Origin: Micromonospora sp. WMMD1120
Lineage (GTDB): Bacteria > Actinomycetota > Actinomycetes > Mycobacteriales > Micromonosporaceae
Assembly (NCBI RefSeq): GCF_029626235.1
Contig: NZ_JARUBO010000005.1
Coordinates: 558,001 to 622,000, forward strand
Length of the DNA: 64,000 nt
Direction of reading: 5' to 3'
This document shows, in pieces, positions 52,866-60,739 of this stretch. A program made the translations under genes and the position numbers. Numbering within the stretch: position 1 is the stretch's first letter; every line of letters begins with the position of its first letter. The notes under the pieces are model-generated. The model made no database searches. It saw nothing but the letters and a program-made list of their open reading frames with translations, and was not told where the DNA came from.

Positions 52866-53996
52866 ATGCCCTCGTCCCGTCCCAGCGGTGGCCTCCAACC
52901 CGAGTCGCGCCGAGGAGAGGCGGACGACGCGGCGCCAGCGCGCCTGCCGGTGACCTACGTGCTGCCGCTGCGTTGGCACACCGACACCGGCCTGGCCGAA
53001 CTGACCGACTACCTACGTTGGCTGGCGGCCCGGGTGGACGTGGTGGTGGTCGACGGCTCACCCCCGGACCTCTTCGCCCGGCACGGCGAGGCGTGGCGGG
53101 GCCTGGTCCGGCACCGTCCGCCCGACCCGGACCGGCAGGGGCTCAACGGCAAGGTCGTCGGCGTTCACACCGGCATCGACGCGGCCCGGCACGAGCAGGT
53201 GGTGATCGCCGACGACGACGTCCGGTACGACGAGGCCGGGCTGCACGCCGTGCACCGGCTGTTGGATCGGGTCGACCTGGTCCGGCCGCAGAACTACTTC
53301 TACCCGCTACCGTGGCACGCCTGGTGGGACACCGGCCGGACGCTGCTCAACCGGGCGCTCGGCGACGACTACCCGGGCACCCTGGCGATCCGGCGCAGCA
53401 CCTTCCTCGCCATGGGTGGGTACGACGCGGACGTGCTCTTCGAGAACCTGGAGCTGATCCGCACCGTGCGCGCGTACGGTGGAGTCGAGGCCGCGCCGGC
53501 CTGGCTCTACGTCCGCCGGCTGCCACCGGACGCGGCGCACTTCCGGGGCCAACGGGTCCGCCAGGCATACGATGACCTGGCCCAGCCGGTCCGCCTGCTG
53601 ACCGCGCTCGCGGTCCTACCGACGATGGCGGTCGCCTCCCGCCGGCCCCGGCTCCTGCTCGGCCTGACGTTGACGGTCGTCGCCCTGGCCGAGACCGGCC
53701 GCCGCCGCGCCGCCGGCAACGCCGTGTTCCCCGCGAGCACAGCGCTGGCCGCCCCGCTCTGGCTGCTCGAACGGGGCGTGTGCAGCTGGTTGGCGGTCGC
53801 CCAGCGCGTCCTGCTCGGCGGCGTCCGCTACCACCACACCCGCATCCGCCAACCCGCCCACCGCCCCACCCCAACCCGCACAACCCCAACCCCCACACCC
53901 CCAACCCCCACAACCCCAACCCCCACAACCCCAGCCCGCACGACCCCAGCCCGCACGACCCCAGCCCGCGCGATCTTGCACTTTCTGCGGGGATAA
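52866..53996 (+). CDS. Glycosyltransferase family 2-like membrane protein
   Basis: This 376-aa protein has an N-terminal GT-A-type domain: LPVTYVLPLRWHTDTGLAELTDYL, LNGKVVGVHTGIDAARHEQ, and the nucleotide-sugar/metal motif IADDDVRYD (about residues 117-125). LAIRRSTFLAMGGYD and an acceptor-type FENLELIRTVRAYGG segment follow. Two to three hydrophobic segments lie at about 245-310. The last 45 residues are a Pro/Thr-rich tail of TPTP and TTPAR repeats, and the final residues and stop are encoded within a palindromic repeat element. The ATG at 52866 follows GGAGG. The donor and acceptor are unknown; proximity to the CYP152 gene suggests a hydroxylated lipid acceptor (inference). Confidence 0.82.
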   Translation: MPSSRPSGGLQPESRRGEADDAAPARLPVTYVLPLRWHTDTGLAELTDYLRWLAARVDVVVVDGSPPDLFARHGEAWRGLVRHRPPDPDRQGLNGKVVGVHTGIDAARHEQVVIADDDVRYDEAGLHAVHRLLDRVDLVRPQNYFYPLPWHAWWDTGRTLLNRALGDDYPGTLAIRRSTFLAMGGYDADVLFENLELIRTVRAYGGVEAAPAWLYVRRLPPDAAHFRGQRVRQAYDDLAQPVRLLTALAVLPTMAVASRRPRLLLGLTLTVVALAETGRRRAAGNAVFPASTALAAPLWLLERGVCSWLAVAQRVLLGGVRYHHTRIRQPAHRPTPTRTTPTPTPPTPTTPTPTTPARTTPARTTPARAILHFLRG

Positions 53997-54042
53997 AAGC
54001 CCACAAAAACAACAAAAGAGCAACCCAAACTGCAAGATCGCG
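53969..54042. repeat. Palindromic element, GATCTTGC family (copy B)
   Basis: Arms CGCGATCTTGCA and TGCAAGATCGCG are perfect 12-bp inverted repeats 50 bp apart. The central part is strikingly A-rich (for example CCACAAAAACAACAAAAGAG). Left CTT and right AAAC continue the pattern of copy A at 3945-4020. The element overlaps the 3' end of the glycosyltransferase frame and supplies its stop codon. Confidence 0.75.
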
Positions 54043-54053
54043 GGGGGACACCA

Positions 54054-54374
54054 CGCGGGAGCGCGGACACCGCGCGGGAGCGCGGACACCGCGCGGGAGC
54101 GCGGACACCGCGCGGGAGCGCGGACACCGCGCGGGAGCGCGGACACCGCGCGGGAGCGCGGACACCGCGCGGGAGCGCGGACACCGCGCGGGAGCGCGGA
54201 CACCGCGCGGGAGCGCGGACACCGCGCGGGAGCGCGGACACCGCGCGGGAGCGCGGACACCGCGCGGGAGCGCGGACACCGCGCGGGAGCGCGGACACCG
54301 CGCGGGAGCGCGGGCACCGCGCGGGAGCGCGGGCACCGCGCGGGAGCGCGGGCACCGCGCGGGAGCGCGGGCAC
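54054..54374. repeat. 19-bp tandem array, 17 copies
   Basis: The unit CGCGGGAGCGCGGACACCG is repeated every 19 bp from 54054 to 54374 (the last copy lacks its end). Copies 1-13 have GACACC, copies 14-17 GGCACC, so array growth is directional. Because 19 is not divisible by 3 and the unit lacks stop codons, it stays open in several frames with a 19-residue period. This is not evidence of a gene. Confidence 0.95.
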
Positions 54375-54377
54375 AGT

Positions 54378-54421
54378 GACAGCTCGCGGTCACCCAGTGG
54401 GTGGGGTGACCGCGAGCTGTC
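54378..54421. terminator. Bidirectional terminator, 18-bp stem
   Basis: GACAGCTCGCGGTCACCC and GGGTGACCGCGAGCTGTC form a perfect stem around an 8-nt loop, immediately after the 19-bp array and 22 bp past the DUF3618 stop. It is the likely end of the stress operon transcript. Confidence 0.88.
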
Positions 54422-54442
54422 GTGATCTTGTGGGGCTGGTCG

Positions 54443-55093
54443 TCAGGGGCTGACCTGGTGGCGGGCCTGCTGGGCCTGGTCCTTGACGTCGTGCGCGGCG
54501 GACCTGGTGTCGTCCTTGACGGCGTGCACCGCGTCCTGTGCGGTGGACTTCACCGACTCGGCAGCCTGCTGGGCCGGCGCACGCAGCTCTTCCCTGAGCT
54601 CGCTGGCGACGGTGCCCAGCTTTTCCGTCACCGCACCGCTGTGCTCGCTGACCTTGGCCTTGACCTGGGCCGCGGCCTCCTGCTCGCGCCGGGAGGCCGG
54701 GATCAGCGACGAGGCGAGCCAACCGACCCCGAACGCGATCAGGCCGGCGGCGAGCGGGTTGCCCTGCGACTTCTGCCGGATCACCCGGGGAGCGCTGTGC
54801 GCGGCGTCGCTCACCGTGGCCGCCGCCGAGTGGGCGGCGTCGCCGACGCCGGAGGCCGCCGACGAGGCGCGGTCGCCCACCGAGTGAACGGCGTGGCCGG
54901 TGCCGTGGCCGAGGTCAGACGCGGTACCCATGACCTTGTCCCTCACATTCTGCAGAGCGGAGCGGGCCCGCTGCTTACGGTCGTCGACGATGCGGCTCGG
55001 GCTGACCTTGTACGCCAACGCGTCCACATCGGAGCTGAGGTTGTTTCGGGTGGCTTCGATCTCCCGGCGGATCTGGTCGGGATCGGTGCTCAT
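54443..55093 (-). CDS. DUF3618 domain-containing protein
   Basis: This 216-aa protein has the DUF3618 N-terminus MSTDPDQIRREIEATRNNLSSDVDAL (read as blocks DPDQIRREIEATR and NLSSDVDALA). A coiled-coil/apolipoprotein-like Ala/Ser region follows, then a short hydrophobic segment NPLAAGLIAFGVGWLASSLI (about residues 113-132) and a long charged helix (VKAKVSEHSGAVTEKLG onward). It likely coats or stabilises the membrane under stress. It is the last gene of a three-gene operon with Holin-X type and 282-aa proteins; its ATG overlaps the preceding stop by four bases. Confidence 0.85.
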   Translation of the reverse strand: MSTDPDQIRREIEATRNNLSSDVDALAYKVSPSRIVDDRKQRARSALQNVRDKVMGTASDLGHGTGHAVHSVGDRASSAASGVGDAAHSAAATVSDAAHSAPRVIRQKSQGNPLAAGLIAFGVGWLASSLIPASRREQEAAAQVKAKVSEHSGAVTEKLGTVASELREELRAPAQQAAESVKSTAQDAVHAVKDDTRSAAHDVKDQAQQARHQVSP

Positions 55094-55557
55094 CGGGTGA
55101 CTCCCTCCGGGTGTGGCTTGAGCGCGTCGGGGATCCGCTGCACGCTGTCGTTGGTCTGCTTGAGTCCGCGTACGTGCTGGGCGTTCTTCTTGGCCTTCGA
55201 GTAGAGGACGGCGGCGACCACGGCCCAGATCACGGCCACGATCAGCGCGGCCAGACCGGAGTCCATGACGTTGTCCAGGAACTGCCAGACGGCGATCGAC
55301 ACGAAGAGCGCCACCATATAGCCACCGAAGCCGGCGCCGCCGAAGAGCCCGGCGGCCTTGCCGGCCTTCTTGCCCTCCTGGCGGATCTCGGCCTTCGCCA
55401 GCTCGACCTCCTGACGCATCAGCGTCGAGAGGTCGGTGGTGACCTGGCGCATCAGGTCACCCAGCGAGCTGTTCTTCACCTCCGCCGCGGTGTGCGGGGC
55501 GCCCGCGTCGGGGTGGTATCCGGAGTCCAACCCGGACCCCTGCGTCGGCATGCTCAT
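55090..55557 (-). CDS. Phage-holin-like membrane protein (Holin-X / DUF1469 type)
   Basis: This 155-aa protein has an N-terminal amphipathic segment SLGDLMRQVTTDLSTLMRQE (about residues 31-50). Two membrane helices follow (GGAGFGGYMVALFVSIAVW and AALIVAVIWAVVAAVLY) separated by LDNVMDSG. Despite the holin-like name, this chromosomal family is a standard actinobacterial envelope protein, not a prophage remnant. It is co-transcribed and overlaps with the DUF3618 gene, and follows the 282-aa gene by 31 bp. Confidence 0.88.
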   Translation of the reverse strand: MSMPTQGSGLDSGYHPDAGAPHTAAEVKNSSLGDLMRQVTTDLSTLMRQEVELAKAEIRQEGKKAGKAAGLFGGAGFGGYMVALFVSIAVWQFLDNVMDSGLAALIVAVIWAVVAAVLYSKAKKNAQHVRGLKQTNDSVQRIPDALKPHPEGVTR

Positions 55558-55588
55558 GCCGTCGTCTCCCTTCGGATGACTCGGCGGC

Positions 55589-56437
55589 TCACGGGCGCGG
55601 GCTGCCGCTGGACGGCACGCCGGGCAGCGGGTCGGTCTGGGTCACCGGCGGCAGCGGCTGGCCGGTGCCGGAGTAGTCCGCCTGGTCGCCCCGGGTGGGC
55701 TGGGCGTAGCCGCCGTCGACCGGCTCGGCGGGGTAACCACCGGGCGTCGGCGCCGCGTAGCCACCGGACGTCGGCGGGGTGTGCGTGCCGGGCGTCGGGT
55801 CGAGGTAGCCGCCCGGCGGGACGGCGTCCGGCACCGCGCGGGGGGCCGGCGGCGGCGTCGGGATCACGGCGGTCTGCTCCGGGTCGTACGCACCGTTGCC
55901 CCGGTAGGTCGGGGAGCCGTTGCCGGAGTCGTCGCTGGCGGCGGAGATGCCCCGGGTCAGCCGACCGGCGAGTACGCCGAGGACCGCCGCGCCGACCAGG
56001 AAGGTGCCCGGGTTGCGCCGGGCGTAGTCACGTACCTCGGTGATCAGGTCGCCGGGCTCGCGCGCCTCGAGCCACCCGGCGACACCGTGCACCCGGTCGG
56101 CCGCCTGGCGGGCCAGCTCGGTCACCGGGCCGGCCTGGCCGCCCTGCTCAGCCATCGAGCGCATCTCGTCGGCCAGCGAGCGCAGCCCGCCGGCGGCCTT
56201 GCGCTGCTGCTCACCGGTCTGGCTGGCGAGTTGGGTGCGAGCCTCGCCGTACAGGTTGCGGGCCTGCCGGGCGGCCTCCCTGCCGACCTCGGCGCCCTGC
56301 TCCTTGGCGGTCTGCGCGACCGCACCGCCGGCGTGGGCGGCCTCGGCGCCGACCTGGCGGGCCTGGTCGCGAACGCCGCTGCCGTTGGTCGACTCCTGCC
56401 CGTACGTCGAAGACGTGGTCGAAGGATCGTAAGTCAT
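55589..56437 (-). CDS. Coiled-coil membrane protein, first gene of stress operon
   Basis: This 282-aa protein has a Ser/Thr/Gly-rich start, then a long Ala/Gln/Glu helical region with heptad-like spacing (QVGAEAAHAGGAVAQTAKEQ, about residues 27-46, continuing to 120). A single hydrophobic stretch NPGTFLVGAAVLGVLAGRLT lies at about 141-160, and a disordered tail rich in GGY/PTPG repeats follows. It resembles the DUF3618-associated envelope proteins of Micromonospora and Streptomyces. A candidate stress-sigma promoter lies about 80 bp upstream. Confidence 0.75.
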   Translation of the reverse strand: MTYDPSTTSSTYGQESTNGSGVRDQARQVGAEAAHAGGAVAQTAKEQGAEVGREAARQARNLYGEARTQLASQTGEQQRKAAGGLRSLADEMRSMAEQGGQAGPVTELARQAADRVHGVAGWLEAREPGDLITEVRDYARRNPGTFLVGAAVLGVLAGRLTRGISAASDDSGNGSPTYRGNGAYDPEQTAVIPTPPPAPRAVPDAVPPGGYLDPTPGTHTPPTSGGYAAPTPGGYPAEPVDGGYAQPTRGDQADYSGTGQPLPPVTQTDPLPGVPSSGSPRP

Positions 56438-56518
56438 GATGTCCCTTCCGCTCGGAAAGTCGTCGCGGTGTGTGTTGGGGGGATGCGGCTCACGTCACCA
56501 CGGCCGCTGACCTTTGAC

Positions 56519-56543
56519 CTACCCTGCGTTCTGGCTTCCATAC
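56519..56543 (-). promoter_or_regulatory. Candidate stress-sigma promoter of the three-gene operon
   Basis: On the minus strand GTAT, 15 bases, GGGTAG closely resembles the sigma-B-like GTTT-N14-16-GGGTAT pattern. It is 80-105 bp upstream of the 282-aa protein start. Confidence 0.45.
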
Positions 56544-56668
56544 CTCTTCGTGCATTTCTCTGCGAAGCCCGTCGGACGAACTTCAAAATGGAGGATCGTC
56601 GGGCTGCGTCATGTCGCCGCCGCGGACAGTGCTGGTCGCGAGGGCGGGCATCCACGAGAGGGGCAGCG

Positions 56669-57160
56669 ATGGCACGAGCTACGCGAGACGGGCGAACGAC
56701 CGGCGCCCGACCCCGGGTCCAACTGGCCGCACTGGTCGTGGCCGGGGTCTTCCTGCTGATCGGCGTCCTTGGCTTCGTCCCCGGCATCACCACCGATTAC
56801 GGCCACCTCCGGTTCGCCGGACACCACTCCGAGGCGAAGTTGCTGGGGCTGTTCCAGGTGTCGATCCTGCACAACGTGGTGCACCTGCTGTTCGGGCTGG
56901 CCGGCCTGGTGCTGGCCCGCAGCGTCGCCGGCGCCCGGGTCTTCCTCGCCGGTGGCGGGGCGGTCTACCTCGCGCTCTGGCTCTACGGCCTGGTGATCGA
57001 AGCGATCAACCCGGCGGGCGGGGCGAACATCCTGCCGGTCAACGACGCGGACAACTGGCTGCACCTCGCGCTCGGCTTCGGGATGCTCGCGCTCGGGCTG
57101 CTGCTGTCGGACCGGGCCGGCACCGGCGGACGCCTGGACAATCCTGCCGCACGGCTTTGA
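56669..57160 (+). CDS. DUF4383 membrane protein
   Basis: This 163-aa protein has four predicted helices (LAALVVAGVFLLIGVLGFVPG; LHNVVHLLFGLAGLVLA; VFLAGGGAVYLALWLYGLV; WLHLALGFGMLALGLLL). Conserved HNVVHLLFG and NWLHLALG histidine motifs define DUF4383, a family of unknown function. The ATG at 56669 follows GAGAGGGG. It is divergent from the stress operon and precedes the DUF6766 gene, so it is probably part of the same envelope-stress locus. Confidence 0.88.
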   Translation: MARATRDGRTTGARPRVQLAALVVAGVFLLIGVLGFVPGITTDYGHLRFAGHHSEAKLLGLFQVSILHNVVHLLFGLAGLVLARSVAGARVFLAGGGAVYLALWLYGLVIEAINPAGGANILPVNDADNWLHLALGFGMLALGLLLSDRAGTGGRLDNPAARL

Positions 57161-57224
57161 CCTGCCGTTACGGGGTTTCGCGGTCACCCGTAGCGGGGTA
57201 GGAGACGCGGTGAGGGGGTGCCGC

Positions 57225-57884
57225 ATGCCTCGCTGGCTCCGTAACAACGCGCTCGCCGTCGCCATGCTGGGCGCGTTCCTGGTCTTCCTGCTGTTGCAGA
57301 GCGTCTTCGGTTGGCAGACCCACAACGAGGAGCTGACCGAGTTCGGTGCCGCGCCGCTGAGCTGGCCTGCGTACCTGACCAGCGGGCACTTCGCCGAGTC
57401 GGTGTTCGAGAACTGGGAGTCGGAGTTCCTCCAGATGGGTGGCTACGTGCTGCTCACCGCGTACCTGGTGCAGCGGGGCTCGGCCGAGTCGAAACCGCTG
57501 GACGAGACGGACCGGCCGGAGGACGACGAGCGCCGGGCCACCCCGCGGTCGCCGTGGCCGGCGCGCGTCGGCGGTCTGCCGCTGGTGGTCTACCGCAACA
57601 GCCTCTCCATCGCCCTACTGCTGATCTTCGCCGGTTCGTTCGTCGGTCACCTGCTCGGCGGCACCGCCGCGTACAACCAGGAGCAGGCCCTACAGAGCGG
57701 GGCGCCGCCGATCGGGGTGTGGGAGTTCCTCGGCACCAGCGAGCTCTGGTTCCAGTCCATGCAGAACTGGCAGAGCGAGTTCCTCGCCGTCGGCGCGCTG
57801 ATCCTGCTGAGCATCGTCCTGCGCCAGCACGCCTCGCCGGAGTCGAAGCCGGTGACCGTCGAGCACGTCAGCACCGGCGCCTGA
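57225..57884 (+). CDS. DUF6766-type membrane protein
   Basis: This 219-aa protein has an N-terminal helix (NALAVAMLGAFLVFLLLQSVF) and two similar halves, each with a FxxWxSEFL pattern (ENWESEFLQMGGYVLLTAYLVQRGS and QNWQSEFLAVGALILLSIVLRQHAS). This suggests an internal duplication; a fourth helix lies at ALLLIFAGSFVGHLL. Both halves end with an ESKPL/ESKPV motif. The function is unknown; relatives occur in actinobacteria and other soil bacteria. ATG 57225 is preferred, with GAGGGGG upstream; GTG 57210 is possible. Confidence 0.8.
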   Translation: MPRWLRNNALAVAMLGAFLVFLLLQSVFGWQTHNEELTEFGAAPLSWPAYLTSGHFAESVFENWESEFLQMGGYVLLTAYLVQRGSAESKPLDETDRPEDDERRATPRSPWPARVGGLPLVVYRNSLSIALLLIFAGSFVGHLLGGTAAYNQEQALQSGAPPIGVWEFLGTSELWFQSMQNWQSEFLAVGALILLSIVLRQHASPESKPVTVEHVSTGA

Positions 57885-57917
57885 GCGCCGGCCGTTCCAG
57901 CCCGCGAGCGCCGGTCC

Positions 57918-58370
57918 TCAGGCCGCGACCGGGAGTCGCTTGGCGAAACAGACGCTGTACGGGTTGCCCACGTACTCCCCGTAGACCGGGACCCGGTCGT
58001 AACCGCACGAGGTGTACAACGCGATCGCGGCCGGCAGGTAGGTGCCGGTCTCCAGGCAGACAACTGTGTGCCTCTGCCGGAACGCGCACTCCTCCAGCGC
58101 GGCGAGCAACTGCCGGGCGATGCCCCGCCCCCGGTACGCCGGGCGGACGTACATCCGCTTCACCTCGCCGGCTTCGGCGTCGAGCGACTGGAGCCCACCG
58201 CAGGCGACGGCCCGACCGTTGACCACCACCGCCAGGTAGCGGACATCGTCGTGCGGGACGAAGACCTGCCCGTCCAGCCCGCCATCGGCTTCGCGCAGCT
58301 CACGCTGCTGCGCGACGAGCATGGCGGCGATCTCCGGATCAGTGGCAGGCCGGGACTCGATCAGCATCAC
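57918..58370 (-). CDS. GNAT family N-acetyltransferase
   Basis: This 150-aa acyltransferase has the acetyl-CoA binding motif A as VKRMYVRPAYRGRGIARQLL (about residues 69-88; RxGxGxA-type pyrophosphate loop RGRGIA). Motif B follows with VCLETGTYLPAAIALYTSCGY. The N-terminal substrate half includes DVRYLAVVVNGRAVACGGLQ. The acceptor is unknown. It is transcribed leftward, 67 bp downstream of obgE, and convergent with the DUF6766 gene. Confidence 0.9.
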   Translation of the reverse strand: MMLIESRPATDPEIAAMLVAQQRELREADGGLDGQVFVPHDDVRYLAVVVNGRAVACGGLQSLDAEAGEVKRMYVRPAYRGRGIARQLLAALEECAFRQRHTVVCLETGTYLPAAIALYTSCGYDRVPVYGEYVGNPYSVCFAKRLPVAA

Positions 58371-58437
58371 CCCACGCTAGGAGGCGTGGATTTCGCGAAG
58401 GTTTCCGGCAGTCAACCCGATCACGGAGCGCAACGAA

Positions 58438-59898
58438 CTACTCGGCGTCGTCCTCGTCGATGTCGTCGCCCGACTGCGCCTCCACCTCGTCCGCCGGCCG
58501 CACCCGGCGTGCCTTGCGGGCGGCGAGCCGTTCCGCCGCGGACGCCCGGTTCGACTTCTCCTCCAGCCGGACGTCGGTGCCCCGGTTCCCGGGTACGAAG
58601 TCCACGCCGGCGTAGAGCGTCGGCTGCCAGTCGAACTCGCGCTCCCCGATCCGCACCAGGTCACCTGGCTGCGCGCCGGCCTTGGCCAGCTTGTCCTCGA
58701 CCCCGAGCCGGGCTAACCGGTCGGCCAGGTAACCGACCGCCTCGTCGTTGTCGAAGTTGGTCTGCTTGACCCAGCGCTCCGGCCGTCCGCCACGAACGGT
58801 GAACGAGCCGTCCGGCTCCGCCTCGATGGTGAAGCCGGCGTCGTCGACGGCCAACGGGCGGATCACGATCCGGGTCGGCTCGGCGGGCGGGGCGGCCTTA
58901 CGCTCCGCCTCGACCAGTTCGGCCATCGCGTAGGTCAGCTCCTTGAGCCCTTCCCGGGTGGCCGCGGAGACCTCGAACACCCGGTAACCGCGCTCCTCCA
59001 GATCGGGGCGCACGATCTCGGCGAGGTCCCGGCCGTCCGGCACGTCCACCTTGTTGACGGCCACCAGCCTCGGGCGGTCGGCCAGGCCGCCGTACTGGCT
59101 CAGCTCGGCCTCGATGGCGTCGATGTCGGCCACCGGGTCCCGGCCGGGCTCCAGCGTCGCGGAGTCGATGACGTGCACCAGCACCGCGCAGCGTTCGATG
59201 TGCCGCAGGAACTCCAGGCCCAGCCCCTTCCCGGTGGCCGCGCCGGGGATCAGGCCGGGCACGTCCGCGACGGTGAAGGTGTGGTTGTCCACCCGGACCA
59301 CGCCGAGGTTGGGCACCAGTGTCGTGAACGGGTAGTCGGCGATCTTCGGCTTCGCGGCGGAGATGACCGAGATCAGCGACGACTTACCGGCCGACGGGAA
59401 GCCCACCAGGCCCACGTCGGCGACGCTCTTCAGCTCCAGCACGATGTCCAGTTGCTCGCCGGGCTCGCCCAGCTCGGCGAAGCCGGGGGCCTTGCGCCGC
59501 GCGTTGGCCAGCGAGGCGTTGCCCCGACCGCCGCGCCCGCCCCGGGCGACCTCGAAGGTGGTGCCGGCGCCGACCATGTCCGCGAGCACCGTGCCGTCGG
59601 TGGTCTGCACCACAGTGCCGTTGGGGACCTTGAGCACCAGGTGGCGACCGTTGGCCCCGTCCCGGTTCGACCCGGCGCCACCCTTGCCGTTGTCGGCCTT
59701 GACGTGGGGGTGGAAGTGGAAGTCGAGCAGCGTGGTCACCTGCGGGTCGACCACCAGCGACACGCTGCCTCCGTGCCCGCCGTTGCCGCCGTCCGGCCCA
59801 CCGAAGGGTTTGAACTTCTCCCGGTGGATCGAGACACAACCGTGCCCACCATCGCCGGCCTGCAGGTGCAAGACGACCCGGTCAACGAACGTCGCCAC
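58438..59898 (-). CDS. obgE: GTPase Obg (CgtA)
   Basis: Obg is an essential 50S-assembly and stress-signalling GTPase. The 486-aa protein has the Gly-rich Obg domain ([13 protein letters not shown], about residues 32-44), then G1 GFPSAGKSS (about 167-175), G3 DVPG, G4 NKVD, and a C-terminal OCT domain typical of actinobacteria ([20 protein letters not shown]). A charged tail follows. It lies downstream of rplU-rpmA, the usual rplU-rpmA-obgE order. Confidence 0.97.
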   Translation of the reverse strand: MATFVDRVVLHLQAGDGGHGCVSIHREKFKPFGGPDGGNGGHGGSVSLVVDPQVTTLLDFHFHPHVKADNGKGGAGSNRDGANGRHLVLKVPNGTVVQTTDGTVLADMVGAGTTFEVARGGRGGRGNASLANARRKAPGFAELGEPGEQLDIVLELKSVADVGLVGFPSAGKSSLISVISAAKPKIADYPFTTLVPNLGVVRVDNHTFTVADVPGLIPGAATGKGLGLEFLRHIERCAVLVHVIDSATLEPGRDPVADIDAIEAELSQYGGLADRPRLVAVNKVDVPDGRDLAEIVRPDLEERGYRVFEVSAATREGLKELTYAMAELVEAERKAAPPAEPTRIVIRPLAVDDAGFTIEAEPDGSFTVRGGRPERWVKQTNFDNDEAVGYLADRLARLGVEDKLAKAGAQPGDLVRIGEREFDWQPTLYAGVDFVPGNRGTDVRLEEKSNRASAAERLAARKARRVRPADEVEAQSGDDIDEDDAE

Positions 59899-59945
59899 GG
59901 CGTCAATCCTTCCAGCGAGGCAGGACCCCGCACTACGAAAAAGCT

Positions 59946-59980
59946 AAGCGGGCCGGGACCCGGAGGTCCGCGGCCCGCTT
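59946..59980 (-). terminator. Hairpin after rpmA
   Basis: AAGCGGGCC pairs with GGCCCGCTT, and the inner GGACC pairs with GGTCC, in the 94-bp gap between rpmA and obgE. It probably ends or attenuates the ribosomal protein transcript before obgE. Confidence 0.75.
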
Positions 59981-59992
59981 GAGCGAAGAGAA

Positions 59993-60247
59993 CTACTGCT
60001 GCGGAACGATGCTGACGGTCTTGCGACCGCGCTTCGTGCCGAACAGGACCGAGCCGGCGGCCAGGGCGAACAGCGTGTCGTCGCCGCCACGGCCGACCAG
60101 GTCACCGGGGTGGAACTTGGTGCCACGCTGCCGGATGAGGATCTCACCGGCGCTGACGACCTGACCACCGAAGCGCTTCACGCCGAGTCGCTGGGCCGCG
60201 GAGTCACGACCGTTACGCGAGCTGGACGCACCCTTTTTGTGAGCCAT
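59993..60247 (-). CDS. rpmA: 50S ribosomal protein L27
   Basis: This 84-aa protein begins [24 protein letters not shown]; residues near its N-terminus reach the peptidyl transferase centre. Family blocks include [21 protein letters not shown]. It starts without the N-terminal extension that is cleaved in some Firmicutes. It lies 11 bp after rplU. Confidence 0.98.
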   Translation of the reverse strand: MAHKKGASSSRNGRDSAAQRLGVKRFGGQVVSAGEILIRQRGTKFHPGDLVGRGGDDTLFALAAGSVLFGTKRGRKTVSIVPQQ

Positions 60248-60258
60248 TGGAGGACGAC

Positions 60259-60573
60259 CTACTTCCCGCTGGAGATGCCGGTCACCTTGACCTGGGTCAA
60301 CGGCTGGCGGTGACCCTGGCGCTTGTGGTAGCCGGTCTTGTTCTTGAACTTGTGGATCCGGATCTTCGGGCCCTTGGTGTGCGCGGCGATCTCGCCGGAC
60401 ACCGCGACCTCGGCAAGCTTCGCCGCGTCGGTCACCAGGTCGTCACCGTCGACGAGGAGCACCGCGGTGAGCTTCACCGCGTCACCGGGGGCGCCGGCGA
60501 GCTTCTCGACCTCGATCACGTCGCCCTCGGCGACCTTGTACTGCTTGCCGCCGGTCTTGACGATCGCGTACAT
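60259..60573 (-). CDS. rplU: 50S ribosomal protein L21
   Basis: This 104-aa 23S rRNA-binding protein begins [18 protein letters not shown] and ends with [20 protein letters not shown], the family signature. It is the first gene of rplU-rpmA. The ATG at 60573 is the standard start. The 166-bp leader contains a GGCGCAC-TTTTG-GTGTGCC hairpin (plus-strand 60668-60689) that could be regulatory. Confidence 0.98.
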   Translation of the reverse strand: MYAIVKTGGKQYKVAEGDVIEVEKLAGAPGDAVKLTAVLLVDGDDLVTDAAKLAEVAVSGEIAAHTKGPKIRIHKFKNKTGYHKRQGHRQPLTQVKVTGISSGK

Positions 60574-60739
60574 CGGAGGCGCACTCCCTGTCGTTGAGTC
60601 TGCTGGCGGTCGTCCCCGCGGCGGCTCGCCGGGTAGCAGTGCACGGCGGCGCGGGCACACGGGAACTCGGCACACCAAAAGTGCGCCGCAGGCAAGAGTA
60701 CGCCATGGCCGGTCCGTACCCCAAACCGGGCCGCCCTGG
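60574..60739 (-). promoter_or_regulatory. rplU leader and promoter region
   Basis: On the minus strand a TACTCT -10-like box (plus 60695-60700) lies about 120 bp before rplU, and a hairpin GGCGCAC/GTGTGCC follows it. No confident -35 is seen. The hairpin position is compatible with leader-based control, but it does not clearly match a known L21 leader. Confidence 0.35.

Larger units (their letters stand above)
53997..54442. other. Gene-free repeat region between convergent genes
   Basis: This 446-bp stretch lies between the glycosyltransferase and DUF3618 genes. It contains the right part of palindrome B, the 19-bp array and a strong terminator stem. No coding sequence is supported. Confidence 0.8.

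Noticed and set aside
54052..54374. Long open frames on both strands through the 19-bp array
   Set aside because: They arise because the repeat unit lacks stop codons in several frames; the predicted peptides are just 19-residue repeats with no start context or conservation.
55090..55557. Prophage remnant because of the holin-like name
   Set aside because: No other phage genes are nearby; this family is a normal chromosomal envelope protein in actinobacteria.
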